Assembly (NCBI GenBank): GCA_965223035.1
Contig: OZ244980.1
Span: 1,984,001 to 2,048,000, forward strand
Length of the DNA: 64,000 nt
Source: CAMDPA01 sp965223035
Lineage (GTDB): Bacteria > Pseudomonadota > Alphaproteobacteria > Rhizobiales > Hyphomicrobiaceae
Direction of reading: 5' to 3'
Shown: piece by piece, positions 16,604 to 24,939 of the stretch
Numbering within the stretch: position 1 is the stretch's first letter
Layout: each line of letters begins with the position of its first letter
Notes under the pieces: model-generated
Databases searched by the model: none
What the model was told of the DNA's origin: nothing
Seen by the model: only the letters and a program-made list of their open reading frames with translations
Made by a program: the position numbers and the translations under genes

Positions 16604-17704
16604 ATGCTGAGATCCAAGCCGCCGTTCCGCGCCGACCATGTCGGCAGCTTGTTGCGTCCTCAGGCGTTGAAGGAGGCGCGCGCGAAATGGGTGAGCGGTG
16701 AGATCGATGCGGCCGCGCTGAAGCAAGTCGAGGACCGGGAAATCCGTGCGCTTATCAACCGGCAGCAGGACGTTGGCCTTAAAGGCATCACTGATGGCGA
16801 GTTCCGCCGCTCTTGGTGGCATCTGGACTTTCTGTGGGGGCTCGACGGCGTCGATCGCATCGAGCTGAAAGAAGGCATGACCTTCGCCGGTATGAAAACG
16901 CGCGCCGAGGGTGCGCTGGTCACCGGACCGGTGGGCTACGCCGATCACCCGATGCTGGCCCACTTCGCGTTTCTCAAGGCGAACACCGCCCAGACGCCGA
17001 AAATGACGATTCCTGCGCCGTCTGCGCTTTATGGCCGGGTGGGCCGGGCCGGCTTCGCGCCGTCGGTCTATCCTGACCTCGACCACTTCTTCGCTGACGT
17101 CGGTCGAGCATATGCCAAGGCGGTGCGGGCCTTCGCCGATGCCGGATGCCGCTACCTGCAGATGGACGAAGTTTTCATCGCCATGCTGTGCGATCAGGCG
17201 TATCGGCAGACCCAGCGCGATCGTGGCGATGACCCCGACAAGCTCGGCGTGATCTATGGCGATCTGATCAATCAGGCGATGTCTGATATTCCCGATGACA
17301 TGACGATCACCATGCATCTTTGCCGTGGAAACTATCGCTCGACCTGGCAGGGCGAGGGCGGCTACGAGGCGGTGCAGGAGGTGCTGTTCAACAAGATCAA
17401 CGTGCATGGCTACTTCATGGAGTACGACACCGATCGCGCCGGCGGGTTCGCGCCGCTCAAGCTGCTTCCCAAGGACAAGATCGTGGTGCTTGGCATCATG
17501 ACCACCAAGTCCGGTCGGCTGGAAACCAAGGACGAATTAAAGCGCCGCATCGACGAGGCGTCGAAATTCGTCGATCTCGACCAGGTTTGTATTTCCGGGC
17601 AATGCGGCTTTGCCTCGACGGAGGAAGGCAATGTGCTGGCCGAAGCGGAGCAGTGGGCCAAGCTGCAACGGTTGGTCGAGGTGGCCAACGAGGTCTGGGG
17701 CTAG
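16604..17704 (+). CDS. Cobalamin-independent methionine synthase-like methyltransferase (MetE C-terminal domain family)
   Basis: A 366-aa single-domain protein of the UROD/MetE-like family. ATG 16604 follows AGAGG and gives the usual start PPFRADHVGSLLRP. Later regions include KGITDGEFRRSWWHLDFLW, YLQMDEVFIAMLCD, TITMHLCRGNYRS and QVCISGQCGFAS; the His, Cys and final Cys are the likely zinc ligands that activate a thiol. Full MetE is about 750 aa with two halves; this protein corresponds to the C-terminal catalytic half only, like Bacillus YxjG/YxjH. The methyl donor and acceptor cannot be read from sequence. The TAG stop lies within the CTAG that opens the downstream hairpin repeat. Confidence 0.88.
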   Translation: MLRSKPPFRADHVGSLLRPQALKEARAKWVSGEIDAAALKQVEDREIRALINRQQDVGLKGITDGEFRRSWWHLDFLWGLDGVDRIELKEGMTFAGMKTRAEGALVTGPVGYADHPMLAHFAFLKANTAQTPKMTIPAPSALYGRVGRAGFAPSVYPDLDHFFADVGRAYAKAVRAFADAGCRYLQMDEVFIAMLCDQAYRQTQRDRGDDPDKLGVIYGDLINQAMSDIPDDMTITMHLCRGNYRSTWQGEGGYEAVQEVLFNKINVHGYFMEYDTDRAGGFAPLKLLPKDKIVVLGIMTTKSGRLETKDELKRRIDEASKFVDLDQVCISGQCGFASTEEGNVLAEAEQWAKLQRLVEVANEVWG

Positions 17705-17761
17705 AGCTACCTGCCTTTAATCGGACTCGGAACGATCCCGATTAAAGGCGCGATGATCTAG
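17701..17761. repeat. CTAG-bounded hairpin element (family 1, copy 3, reversed)
   Basis: Reverse orientation relative to the copy at 7083: CTAG, AGCTACCTGCC, TTTAATCGGACTCGG, loop, CCCGATTAAAGGC, GCGATGAT, CTAG. The first CTAG contains the TAG stop of the MetE-like gene (17702-17704). The final CTAGATCG runs into a family 2-like stretch (GTGTCCGCCCTGAAGCG). Confidence 0.88.
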
Positions 17762-17864
17762 ATCGTGTCCGCCCTGAAGCGTGTCGGAGGTGGCCGGAAC
17801 CATCGCGCCGCGTCCGGTGAGAGACCCGCCGACAGCAGCTTTACCGGACCGGCGGTTGCGGCCG

Positions 17865-18905
17865 TTACAGATCCAGCGTGCTCGGCCAGAAGATGTCCTC
17901 CAGCCGGACCGGTTCGGCGGTCAGTCCCTGCTCGTGGTTGTAGCGGATAATGGTCTCAAGAACCTCGCGCGACGCCTTGATGCCGTAGGCGAGGGGGTCG
18001 CCCGACAACGCCGGCTTAAAGCCGTGACCGAGCCCGTCGACGGCATCTTGAGCTGACACGTCACCGCTGATCATGCCGGTCGCATAGTAGGGCTCCAACG
18101 CCGACGTCATGTTGGCGATGACCGCGTCTTTGGCGGCCACAAACGCCTTGAACAGGTTGAGCGCGACCCAGGGATGGGCTTCCAGCAGCCGGCGCCTGAC
18201 CACGACACCATGGTTGATCGGATAAAGCCCGGTCTTTTTGTAGAACCGCGCACCCTCCGCATGCATGTCGGGAAACAGTCGCCGCACCTTGCCGCTGCCC
18301 AGCACGTCGATCCGGCTGCGGTCGACCAAGTTCTTGTCCGTCAGGTAGAGCAGCGTGGCGTCCAATTCGTCGTTGATCAGCATCTCGCCGATGTTGGTGG
18401 AAGGCGCAATGCGATTGAGCGTGACGCCTGCGGGCGGCGTGAAGCCGGTCGAGCCGCCATGGCTGACCTCGGGCGTGCGCTCCATGAACCATTCCATGTG
18501 CGATGGCTTGACGCCGAACTCATGCTCCAACACGCCGCGCGACCAGATCGCCGCGGTTTGCTGGTATTCGGGAACGCCGACGCGCTTGCCTTTGAGGTCG
18601 GCCGGGGCGGAAATGCCCGCGTTGTTACGCACCAGTATGCGGGTGTGAAAGAATTCGCGGGTGGTAAACACCGGCAGCGCTGCCCAGGTCTTGTCGCCGC
18701 GCGCCGTGGCGATGATGAGCGAGGACATCGACATCTCGGAGACGTCGAAATCTTGGTATTTGAGCTGGCGCCAGAACATTTCGGAAGGATGGACGCCGGT
18801 GGGGATCAGCCGAAGTCCCTGGGTCGTGATGCGGCCATCAAGGATCGGCTTGGTGCGTTCGTTGACCGATAGGGCAATCGATAAGTCCAGGGCGTTGGGC
18901 GCCAT
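17865..18905 (-). CDS. 4,5-dihydroxyphthalate decarboxylase-like / periplasmic-binding-like protein
   Basis: A 346-aa protein with the periplasmic-binding-protein type 2 fold of the family annotated as 4,5-dihydroxyphthalate decarboxylase (Pht5-like): LSIALSVNERTKPILDGRI, FDVSEMSMSSLIIA, LPVFTTREFFHTRILVRN, LKGKRVGVPEYQQTAAIWSRG, and DELDATLLYLTDKN. ATG 18905 follows AAGGA by 4 nt and is chosen over an upstream start at 18938. It has no signal peptide, which favours a cytoplasmic enzyme over a transport receptor. It lies just downstream of the molybdenum hydroxylase genes, in the same direction, which suggests joint use in aromatic or heterocycle breakdown. The substrate is unknown. Confidence 0.75.
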   Translation of the reverse strand: MAPNALDLSIALSVNERTKPILDGRITTQGLRLIPTGVHPSEMFWRQLKYQDFDVSEMSMSSLIIATARGDKTWAALPVFTTREFFHTRILVRNNAGISAPADLKGKRVGVPEYQQTAAIWSRGVLEHEFGVKPSHMEWFMERTPEVSHGGSTGFTPPAGVTLNRIAPSTNIGEMLINDELDATLLYLTDKNLVDRSRIDVLGSGKVRRLFPDMHAEGARFYKKTGLYPINHGVVVRRRLLEAHPWVALNLFKAFVAAKDAVIANMTSALEPYYATGMISGDVSAQDAVDGLGHGFKPALSGDPLAYGIKASREVLETIIRYNHEQGLTAEPVRLEDIFWPSTLDL

Positions 18906-18965
18906 TTTTGTCCTTGCTCCGATCGAGCGGGGCCGCAAGGCTAACCCGCTTAAGGCGGATATGAT

Positions 18966-19487
18966 TTAGGCCGTTGCTGGGTCCCCTTGCGCCGCGTCGC
19001 GCATGCGTCGGCTGGCGGTTAAAACCGCTTTGATGAGCCCGGTATAGCCTGTGCATCGACACAGGTGCCCGCCCAACACCTCGCGAACCTGCGCCTCTGT
19101 CGGATCCGGGTTTCGCTTTAGATAGTCGGTGAACGACATCAAGATCCCCGGCGTGCAGAACCCGCATTGCAGTGCGTGATGCTCGCGCATGGCTGCCTGC
19201 AGATGATTGAGCGTGCCGTCGCGCGCAGCCAGCGATTCGACGGTCTCGATTGAGCGACCTTCGACCTGGGCGGCAAGGGTCAGACAGCCGCGCACGGCGA
19301 TGCCGTCGACCAGGATGGTGCAACATCCGCACACGCCATGCTCACAGCCGACGTGGGTGCCGGTCAACCCGAGCTCGTGGCGCAGGAAGTCGGTCAGCAG
19401 CATGCGCGGTTCGGCCTCGCCGCTCACCGTCTCACCGTTGACCGTCAGCGTGATTTTTGATCTGACGTCCTTGGTCATGCGGCGCAT
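18966..19487 (-). CDS. [2Fe-2S] small subunit of a xanthine dehydrogenase-family molybdenum hydroxylase
   Basis: A 173-aa iron-sulfur subunit. The N-terminal plant-type cluster motif is GCEHGVCGCCTILVDG with a further Cys in VRGCLTL; the second cluster uses QCGFCTPG and HLCRCTGY. It passes electrons from the molybdenum site to FAD. The start at 19487 has an ideal AGGAGG 7 nt upstream (CCTCCT at 19495-19500 on the plus strand) and overlaps the end of the FAD subunit gene by 13 nt; ATG 19478 would give an ATGA overlap but a poorly placed ribosome site. It completes the three-subunit hydroxylase with the two genes upstream. Confidence 0.93.
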   Translation of the reverse strand: MRRMTKDVRSKITLTVNGETVSGEAEPRMLLTDFLRHELGLTGTHVGCEHGVCGCCTILVDGIAVRGCLTLAAQVEGRSIETVESLAARDGTLNHLQAAMREHHALQCGFCTPGILMSFTDYLKRNPDPTEAQVREVLGGHLCRCTGYTGLIKAVLTASRRMRDAAQGDPATA

Positions 19488-20305
19488 GCAAGAGCCTCCT
19501 CAATGACGATGGGACCAAGCCGACGCAGCAGATCGCGGCGGTAACGGGCGCTGGCATGAATGTCATCGCTGCCTTCAAGCTCCCAGGCCAGCATGCCGAT
19601 CGCTTCGCTCACGGTGTCATCTGCGTCGATCTCGATCCGCGCTGCGACCGGTCGGTCGGCCAGCCCGCCGACGCCCAACCGCACCACTGTGTCGGTCTCC
19701 GCGATCGCGGCCAGCGACAGGATGGCGAAGTCACCATGGCGCCGGGCAACCTCGCGGAAGGCGACCCGCTTGACCGCGCTGCCGATCGGGAAGCGGGCGG
19801 CGACGATCAGCTCGTCGGGCTCGGTTGCGGTGGAGAGCATCCCTGTCTGAAAATCAGCCGCCGGAAGCGTTCGTGTCCCGCGCTTGGAGACGAGCTCGAC
19901 CTCGCCGCCGAGCGTGGCCAACGACAACGGAATCTCCGATGAGGGGTCGGCATGCGCCAACGAGCCGCAAATGGTGCCACGGTTGCGGGTCTGGAAATGC
20001 CCGACCCACGGCAGCGCCTTCATCAGCAGCGGAGATTGGATCGGCAGATGCGGCCAATTCAGCAGCTCGTCTTGCGTCACCGCGGCGCCGACCTCCAGCA
20101 TGCCGCCGGCGACGCGGATGGTCTTGAGCTGCGCGTTGCCGCCGATGTCGATCAGCACCTTGGGCTCGGCCAGGCGCAGGTTCAGCATTGCCATCAATGA
20201 CTGTCCGCCGGCCATGATCCGCGCATCCTCGCCGTGCTCGGCCAATAAAGCGACAACCTCATCGACCGTTTCAGGGCGAACATAATCGAATGGACGCGGC
20301 TTCAC
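19475..20305 (-). CDS. FAD-binding medium subunit of a xanthine dehydrogenase-family hydroxylase (CoxM-like)
   Basis: A 276-aa flavoprotein subunit. GTG 20305 is preferred: it overlaps the large-subunit stop (GTGA) and has AGGAGA 8 nt upstream. It starts KPRPFDYVRPETVDE, as is usual in the family. FAD-binding segments are MAGGQSLMAMLNLRLAEP and CGSLAHADPSSEIPL, followed by FREVARRHGDFAIL in the C-terminal domain. It takes electrons from the [2Fe-2S] subunit. Translational coupling with both neighbours indicates a single complex. Confidence 0.93.
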   Translation of the reverse strand: MKPRPFDYVRPETVDEVVALLAEHGEDARIMAGGQSLMAMLNLRLAEPKVLIDIGGNAQLKTIRVAGGMLEVGAAVTQDELLNWPHLPIQSPLLMKALPWVGHFQTRNRGTICGSLAHADPSSEIPLSLATLGGEVELVSKRGTRTLPAADFQTGMLSTATEPDELIVAARFPIGSAVKRVAFREVARRHGDFAILSLAAIAETDTVVRLGVGGLADRPVAARIEIDADDTVSEAIGMLAWELEGSDDIHASARYRRDLLRRLGPIVIEEALACAA

Positions 20306-23286
20306 GTTTCGCTCTCCTGCTCGCCAGCCTTCGGTTTTGACCACAACGAGCCAAGCCGTTGCGCCAAGCTCAGCGACCGCTTGGTGCCGCCAAGCTTGCG
20401 GCCGAAGCGCTCGAAGAACTGGCCGATCACGATTTGGGCAGCGCCCTCCAGCATGCGGCCGCCGACCGCTGCGGCCTTGCCGGATACCGCCACCTCGTAA
20501 TCGTAATCGATCCGGGTTCCATCGCCGTCGGGTGACAGTTGCAGCATGCCGGAGCCGGAGGCACCGCCCAACGGGCCGAAAATCGAGCCGCCGACGCGCC
20601 CCGATTCTACCGGGATCAGATCAGTGAGCCGCACGGTCGCCTTGAAGCGTCCCCGTACCGGGCCGACACCCAGCGAAACCTCGGCCCGATAATCGTGCTC
20701 ACCCTTGACCTCCAGCGCATGGCAGCCGGGGATCACCGCGCGCAGATTGTCGGGGTCGAGCAACGCATCCCATACCTGCTGCGGCGGTGCCGACACCGTC
20801 ACGGTTCCCGCGCCTTGGATGTGCCGTCCGTCCTTGCCCGCACCTGCGCCGGGCGCGGTGATGCCCTGGCGCGGCGCGATATGCTCCGGCCGGGCCGGTT
20901 CCTCCCCGGCGATCAACGCATGAAGTCGGACCGGCGTGGCGGGCAGTTGCACAGCTTCCACCTTAAGGGCATCGGCGATGGCATTGGCCACACAGGCCGG
21001 CACGCTCATGCAATTGCCTTCGGCCAGGCCCTTGGCGCCGAGCGGGGTGAAGGGCGACGGCGTTTCAATGTGCAATAATTCCAGGTCGGGCAGCTCGGTG
21101 GCGGTAGGCACGATGTAGTCGGCGAAGGTTCCGGTTAAAAATGAGCCGGCGTCGTCGTACACGAACTCCTCGTAGAGCGCGGTGGCCAAGCCCTGCATGA
21201 AGGCACCGCGGAATTGGCCGTCCGCGATCAACGGATTGAGCAGACGGCCGGCATCGTGCATCGACACATACCGGTCGACGCGGGCCTCGCAGGTGATCGG
21301 ATCGATCTCAACCCCGCACATGTCGAACACGAAGCCGTAGGTGAGCGAGGTATTGATCCGATCGTCCTCGGACGGCGGCGTCAGCTGGTTGGGGGCCCAA
21401 ACCCCGGTCTCGCGCAACCCCGGCGCCATGCCTTCCGGCAGCATCACCGGCGACCAATGCGCGGTGCCGGCCACACGGGCAAACGACAGCGCATTGTCAG
21501 GGTTCGACACGCTTCGGATCGTGCCGTTCACAAACTCCACATCATCAGGCAACACGTTGAGCTGCTTGGCGGCGATGCGCGCCAACTTCTCGCGGATCTG
21601 TCCGGCGGCCTTGTGTGCCGCCACCGCTGTTCCCGGCGTGAAGCGACACGAGTAGGTGCCCGCGGCGATCGACCACTCGGTGGCAGCGGTATCAAGCTCG
21701 AGATTGCATTTGACTTGATCGATGCTGAGACCCAACTCCTCGGCCACGATCTGCGACAGCACCGTCTCGTGGCCTTGCCCCTGCACGGTGCAGTCGGCGG
21801 TGACAAACACGCTCCCTAAAGGATCGACATTGACGGTGGCCATCGACACCGCGCCGTTCTTTGGGCCGGCCCTTTCACGCGCTTGCGGCGATAACAACGT
21901 CGACAGATAGCCCATGTTCGACATGCCCGGCTCGACCACGGCGGCAAATCCGATCCCGTAGTATTTGCCGGCGCTGCGGGCAGCATCGCGGCGGCGCTGT
22001 AGCGCCTCCAGCCGGCCTTCGCCGATCGTCATGTCGACGCAGCGTGGGTAGTCGCCGGAATCGTAGAGCGCACCGGATGCGGTGCGGTAGGGGAAGGCGT
22101 CGGCGGGGATCAGATTTTTGCGAATGACGTCGACGTGCTCAAGGCCAAGCTCGCGGGCAATCTTTTGCACCATGCGTTCGAGCGCGAGGTAAAGCTGGGG
22201 CCCGCCAAAGCCGCGGATCAAGCTCGATGGCGCCTTGTTGGTCAAGACGCATCGGCTGGTCACGGCCAGGTTTTGGATCTGATAGGCCCCGGTCAGGGCA
22301 CCATGCATGCGGTACAACGGACCCGGCATCGGCGCCCGTAAAAATGCGCCGTAGTCCTCGATCTGATCGAGCTTCAACGCAAGGATGCGGCCATCGTTGC
22401 TGACCGCCGCCTCGATCTCGGTGATGCGATTGGGGCCAGAGCTGGCGGCGACCAGATGCTCGAGCCGATCCTCCACCCACTTCACCGGCCGTCCGACCAT
22501 TTTGGCGGCGATGCTCATCAGCACAATGAACGGGAACACCGACAGCTTGATGCCGAAGCTGCCGCCGGAATCCGCCGGCGTCTTGATGCGCAAATGGCTG
22601 CCCGGCACGCGCAGCGAGCGGGCCATGACGGGGTGGGTCGAATAGGGGCCCTGGAAATTAGCCAGCACCTCGTAGGCATCGTCGGCCGCGCGATAATCAG
22701 CGACCACCACGTAGCATTCCATCGGCATGAAGGAGTTGCGCGGATATTCGCTGGTCATTCGAAACACGTAATCGGCCTGCGCAAACGCTTGGTCCGGCTC
22801 GCCATAGGTAAATGAGCGCGTGTGCACCTCGTTGGAGCCCGCCGCCTCGTGAATCAGCGGCGCGTCACTGGCGCGTGCGGCGGCCAGCTCGACGACGGCC
22901 GGCAACGGTTCATAGCTGATGTCGACGGCTTCGGCCGCATCTTCAGCCGCGTAACGGGTCTCCGCCAAAACCAGCGCGACGGGCTCACCGACATAGCGGA
23001 CGCGCTCGACGGCCAGCGACCATTGCGGGACGTCGGCCTTAACCGCGACAAGGAACGGGTCCGACAGCCGCCTGACATCCTCCCCGGTGATGACGGCGCT
23101 GACGCCGGGCCACTGCAGCGCGGCCTCGGTCGCGATCGAGATGATGCGGGCATGCGCATGCGGCGAGCGGATCACGCAGGCATGCACCGTGCGCTTCGGC
23201 TCCGCCAGATCATCGGCAAAGCGCCCTTGGCCGCTGAGCAAGGCCGCATCCTCGCGGCGGGGAATGGCTTCACCCAGAATACCCAT
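20302..23286 (-). CDS. Molybdopterin-binding large subunit of a xanthine dehydrogenase-family hydroxylase, fused to a CoxG/SRPBCC domain
   Basis: A 994-aa protein. Residues 1-780 are a CoxL/XdhB-type molybdenum subunit: GQGRFADDL, SPHAHARI, FGGPQLYLALERM, GQGHETVLSQIVAEELG and AKGLAEGNC, the last carrying the probable catalytic Glu. The CO-dehydrogenase loop AYRCSFR is absent (SSLIRGFGG there), so it is a hydroxylase of unknown substrate and not form I CODH. Residues about 810-970 are a CoxG-like SRPBCC domain (GAGTVTVSAPPQQVWDALLD, IPGCHALEV, GGRMLEGAAQIVIGQFFERF). CoxG is usually a separate protein that recruits the enzyme to the membrane; here it is a C-terminal fusion. It heads the operon and overlaps the FAD subunit. 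Confidence 0.93.
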   Translation of the reverse strand: MGILGEAIPRREDAALLSGQGRFADDLAEPKRTVHACVIRSPHAHARIISIATEAALQWPGVSAVITGEDVRRLSDPFLVAVKADVPQWSLAVERVRYVGEPVALVLAETRYAAEDAAEAVDISYEPLPAVVELAAARASDAPLIHEAAGSNEVHTRSFTYGEPDQAFAQADYVFRMTSEYPRNSFMPMECYVVVADYRAADDAYEVLANFQGPYSTHPVMARSLRVPGSHLRIKTPADSGGSFGIKLSVFPFIVLMSIAAKMVGRPVKWVEDRLEHLVAASSGPNRITEIEAAVSNDGRILALKLDQIEDYGAFLRAPMPGPLYRMHGALTGAYQIQNLAVTSRCVLTNKAPSSLIRGFGGPQLYLALERMVQKIARELGLEHVDVIRKNLIPADAFPYRTASGALYDSGDYPRCVDMTIGEGRLEALQRRRDAARSAGKYYGIGFAAVVEPGMSNMGYLSTLLSPQARERAGPKNGAVSMATVNVDPLGSVFVTADCTVQGQGHETVLSQIVAEELGLSIDQVKCNLELDTAATEWSIAAGTYSCRFTPGTAVAAHKAAGQIREKLARIAAKQLNVLPDDVEFVNGTIRSVSNPDNALSFARVAGTAHWSPVMLPEGMAPGLRETGVWAPNQLTPPSEDDRINTSLTYGFVFDMCGVEIDPITCEARVDRYVSMHDAGRLLNPLIADGQFRGAFMQGLATALYEEFVYDDAGSFLTGTFADYIVPTATELPDLELLHIETPSPFTPLGAKGLAEGNCMSVPACVANAIADALKVEAVQLPATPVRLHALIAGEEPARPEHIAPRQGITAPGAGAGKDGRHIQGAGTVTVSAPPQQVWDALLDPDNLRAVIPGCHALEVKGEHDYRAEVSLGVGPVRGRFKATVRLTDLIPVESGRVGGSIFGPLGGASGSGMLQLSPDGDGTRIDYDYEVAVSGKAAAVGGRMLEGAAQIVIGQFFERFGRKLGGTKRSLSLAQRLGSLWSKPKAGEQESET

Positions 23287-23689
23287 CCAGTCGAGCCCTC
23301 CGTTGGCAACCTATGACACGTCCAATGCATACGATCGCGGGAATGATTGCTGGATGGCAGCGTCACCACCCGCCGCACGGGCGTCGCAGGCCGTACGCCT
23401 GCGCTTGCGATGGCCGATCGCGCAGCGCCGGCAAAGCGAGAACGCAGCGATCCGGAAAGCTAGCAACGGCGGTCAGATGCTGTAAAGGTAATTCCGCCTT
23501 GGGATGCCGGAATAGAACGCCCTGCGACGGATCGCCCTGCGTCGGCCGGGGTCCGCGCGACGCGATCGATGTACGCTCGCCGTGACGGTGACCAGCAGAA
23601 TTGCGCGGGTACCGGTCATCTGCCAGAATTCCTCGAATGAATGCGGGGCTGAGGCCCCTGGTTTCGCCCAACCGGTCGACGTCGATCCC
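23287..23689. other. Gene-free stretch of 403 nt
   Basis: It lies between the divergent molybdenum hydroxylase operon and the acetyltransferase gene, so both promoters should be here. I see no hairpin repeat, terminator or convincing small gene. In-frame extension of the acetyltransferase frame back to 23582 is possible but unsupported. Confidence 0.6.
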
Positions 23690-24175
23690 ATGTCCAGTCC
23701 GCTTAAACCGTTGGATCATGGCTGCGAAATTCGCGACGCGACCGCCGCTGACCTAGCGGCTATCGTCGACATTGACGCCAGCATAACTGGTACAAAGAAA
23801 CCAGAATTATGGCAGGGCCTGATGGTCGAGCCGTGGTCTGAGGAGCGCGGCCAGGATGCTAAGCGCAGCTTTCTCGTCGCGCGCGTCAATGGGCAGGTCG
23901 TCGGCTACGTCGTTGGCGAGGTACGCGGATGGGAGTTTGGCTCCCCGCCCTGTGGATGGCTGGTCACCATTGGGGTTAGGCCTGACTATCGGTTGAGCAA
24001 AATCGGCTCCGATCTGTTCGCTGCCTTGAACGTCCGATTGAAGCAGCACGGCATCGACACGGTACGCACCATGCTGCACATCGATGATCATTTGTTGATG
24101 TCGTTCTTTCGCGCGCAAGGCTTGACGGCAGGACCGTTCGTCGAGCTTGAGATGCGCCTGGATGCCGACCAATAG
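23690..24175 (+). CDS. GNAT family N-acetyltransferase
   Basis: A 161-aa acetyl-CoA-dependent transferase. ATG 23690 is chosen because family similarity begins at CEIRDATAADLAAIVDIDAS; an in-frame upstream start at 23582 would add 36 residues of unlike composition. GNAT core: SFLVARVNGQVVGYVVGEV (beta 4), WLVTIGVRPDYRLSKIGSDL (the acetyl-CoA pyrophosphate loop, degenerate from R-x-x-G-x-G), and DDHLLMSFFRAQGLTAG near the end. The acceptor substrate cannot be told. The Rrf2 regulator gene begins 44 nt downstream in the same direction. Confidence 0.85.
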   Translation: MSSPLKPLDHGCEIRDATAADLAAIVDIDASITGTKKPELWQGLMVEPWSEERGQDAKRSFLVARVNGQVVGYVVGEVRGWEFGSPPCGWLVTIGVRPDYRLSKIGSDLFAALNVRLKQHGIDTVRTMLHIDDHLLMSFFRAQGLTAGPFVELEMRLDADQ

Positions 24176-24219
24176 GTGCGCTTGCCAAGACCATCGTATC
24201 GAGTTGAGGAGGAGACCAG

Positions 24220-24699
24220 GTGAAGCTGCAGCACGCGACGCGTTATGCGATCTGGTCGGTGATCGAATTGGCCGCACGCTCCGGTGAGCAGGTGTCCGCC
24301 AACGAGCTGGCCGAGACCTACGGTATTTCGCAGCATCATTTGGCCAAGGTCTTGCGGGCCTTGGCGCGGGCCGGGTTGGTGGCATCGGTCCGTGGGCCAG
24401 GTGGTGGCTTTGCGTTCACCGGTCGCGCTAATCGGCTGACATTGGCCGATATCATCACGCTGTTTGAGAGCGACTGGCCCGACCGCGATACGGGTCGGGA
24501 GGATCCTGATACGCCCGTGGCCGTCGAGGTCGGTCGGGTGCTGGGCGAGATCGATCGGATCACGCAGGCGACGTTGCGATCCGTCACGGTACAAACCATC
24601 ATCAACAATGCGCGGCGTACCGACCGTGCGCGACTGCGATCTTCGCCCGTGCAACAGATCTCGCCGCCGCTCAACGCAGCCGATCGCACATTGAAATGA
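24220..24699 (+). CDS. Rrf2 family transcriptional regulator without iron-sulfur cysteines
   Basis: A 159-aa winged-helix regulator. GTG 24220 has a strong GAGGAGGAG just upstream and starts the family N terminus MKLQHATRYAIWSVIELAARSGE. The recognition helix region is ISQHHLAKVLRALARAGLVASVRGPGGGFAF, typical of Rrf2 proteins. The three cysteines that bind a cluster in IscR, NsrR and RirA (around residues 90-110) are absent; the protein has no Cys. It may act as a cluster-free repressor or sense another signal. Its stop lies in the first unit of a 15-bp tandem repeat. Targets are unknown; the neighbouring acetyltransferase or membrane protein genes are candidates. Confidence 0.88.
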   Translation: MKLQHATRYAIWSVIELAARSGEQVSANELAETYGISQHHLAKVLRALARAGLVASVRGPGGGFAFTGRANRLTLADIITLFESDWPDRDTGREDPDTPVAVEVGRVLGEIDRITQATLRSVTVQTIINNARRTDRARLRSSPVQQISPPLNAADRTLK

Positions 24700-24735
24700 C
24701 AGGCCGAGAAATGACAGGCTGAGAAATGACAGGCC
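24693..24735. repeat. 15-bp tandem repeat, about three units
   Basis: The unit GAAATGACAGGC(C/T)GA occurs at 24693, 24708 and partially at 24723. The first unit contains the TGA stop of the Rrf2 gene. Nothing indicates that it is translated beyond that stop. Confidence 0.9.
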
Positions 24736-24939
24736 AACCAAGTGGTCAGGGCGATCTGGGCGCTGAAAGACCGCTTGGTCCGCTTTGCCCTCCCGCACCC
24801 CGATGGCGTGTCGGCGAGGGTGTCTGGCTGAACACCATCTTGATGGATCCTATCCGTATGGGTCGAATTGGCAGGACAAACCCGGCCAGTTGCGCTATCG
24901 CATTATCATCCTGCAAGCGGCGATGAGGGAGCGGGCGCG

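Noticed and set aside
18966..23286. Form I aerobic CO dehydrogenase
   Set aside because: The large subunit lacks the AYRCSFR active-site loop, and no coxDEF-type genes are present.
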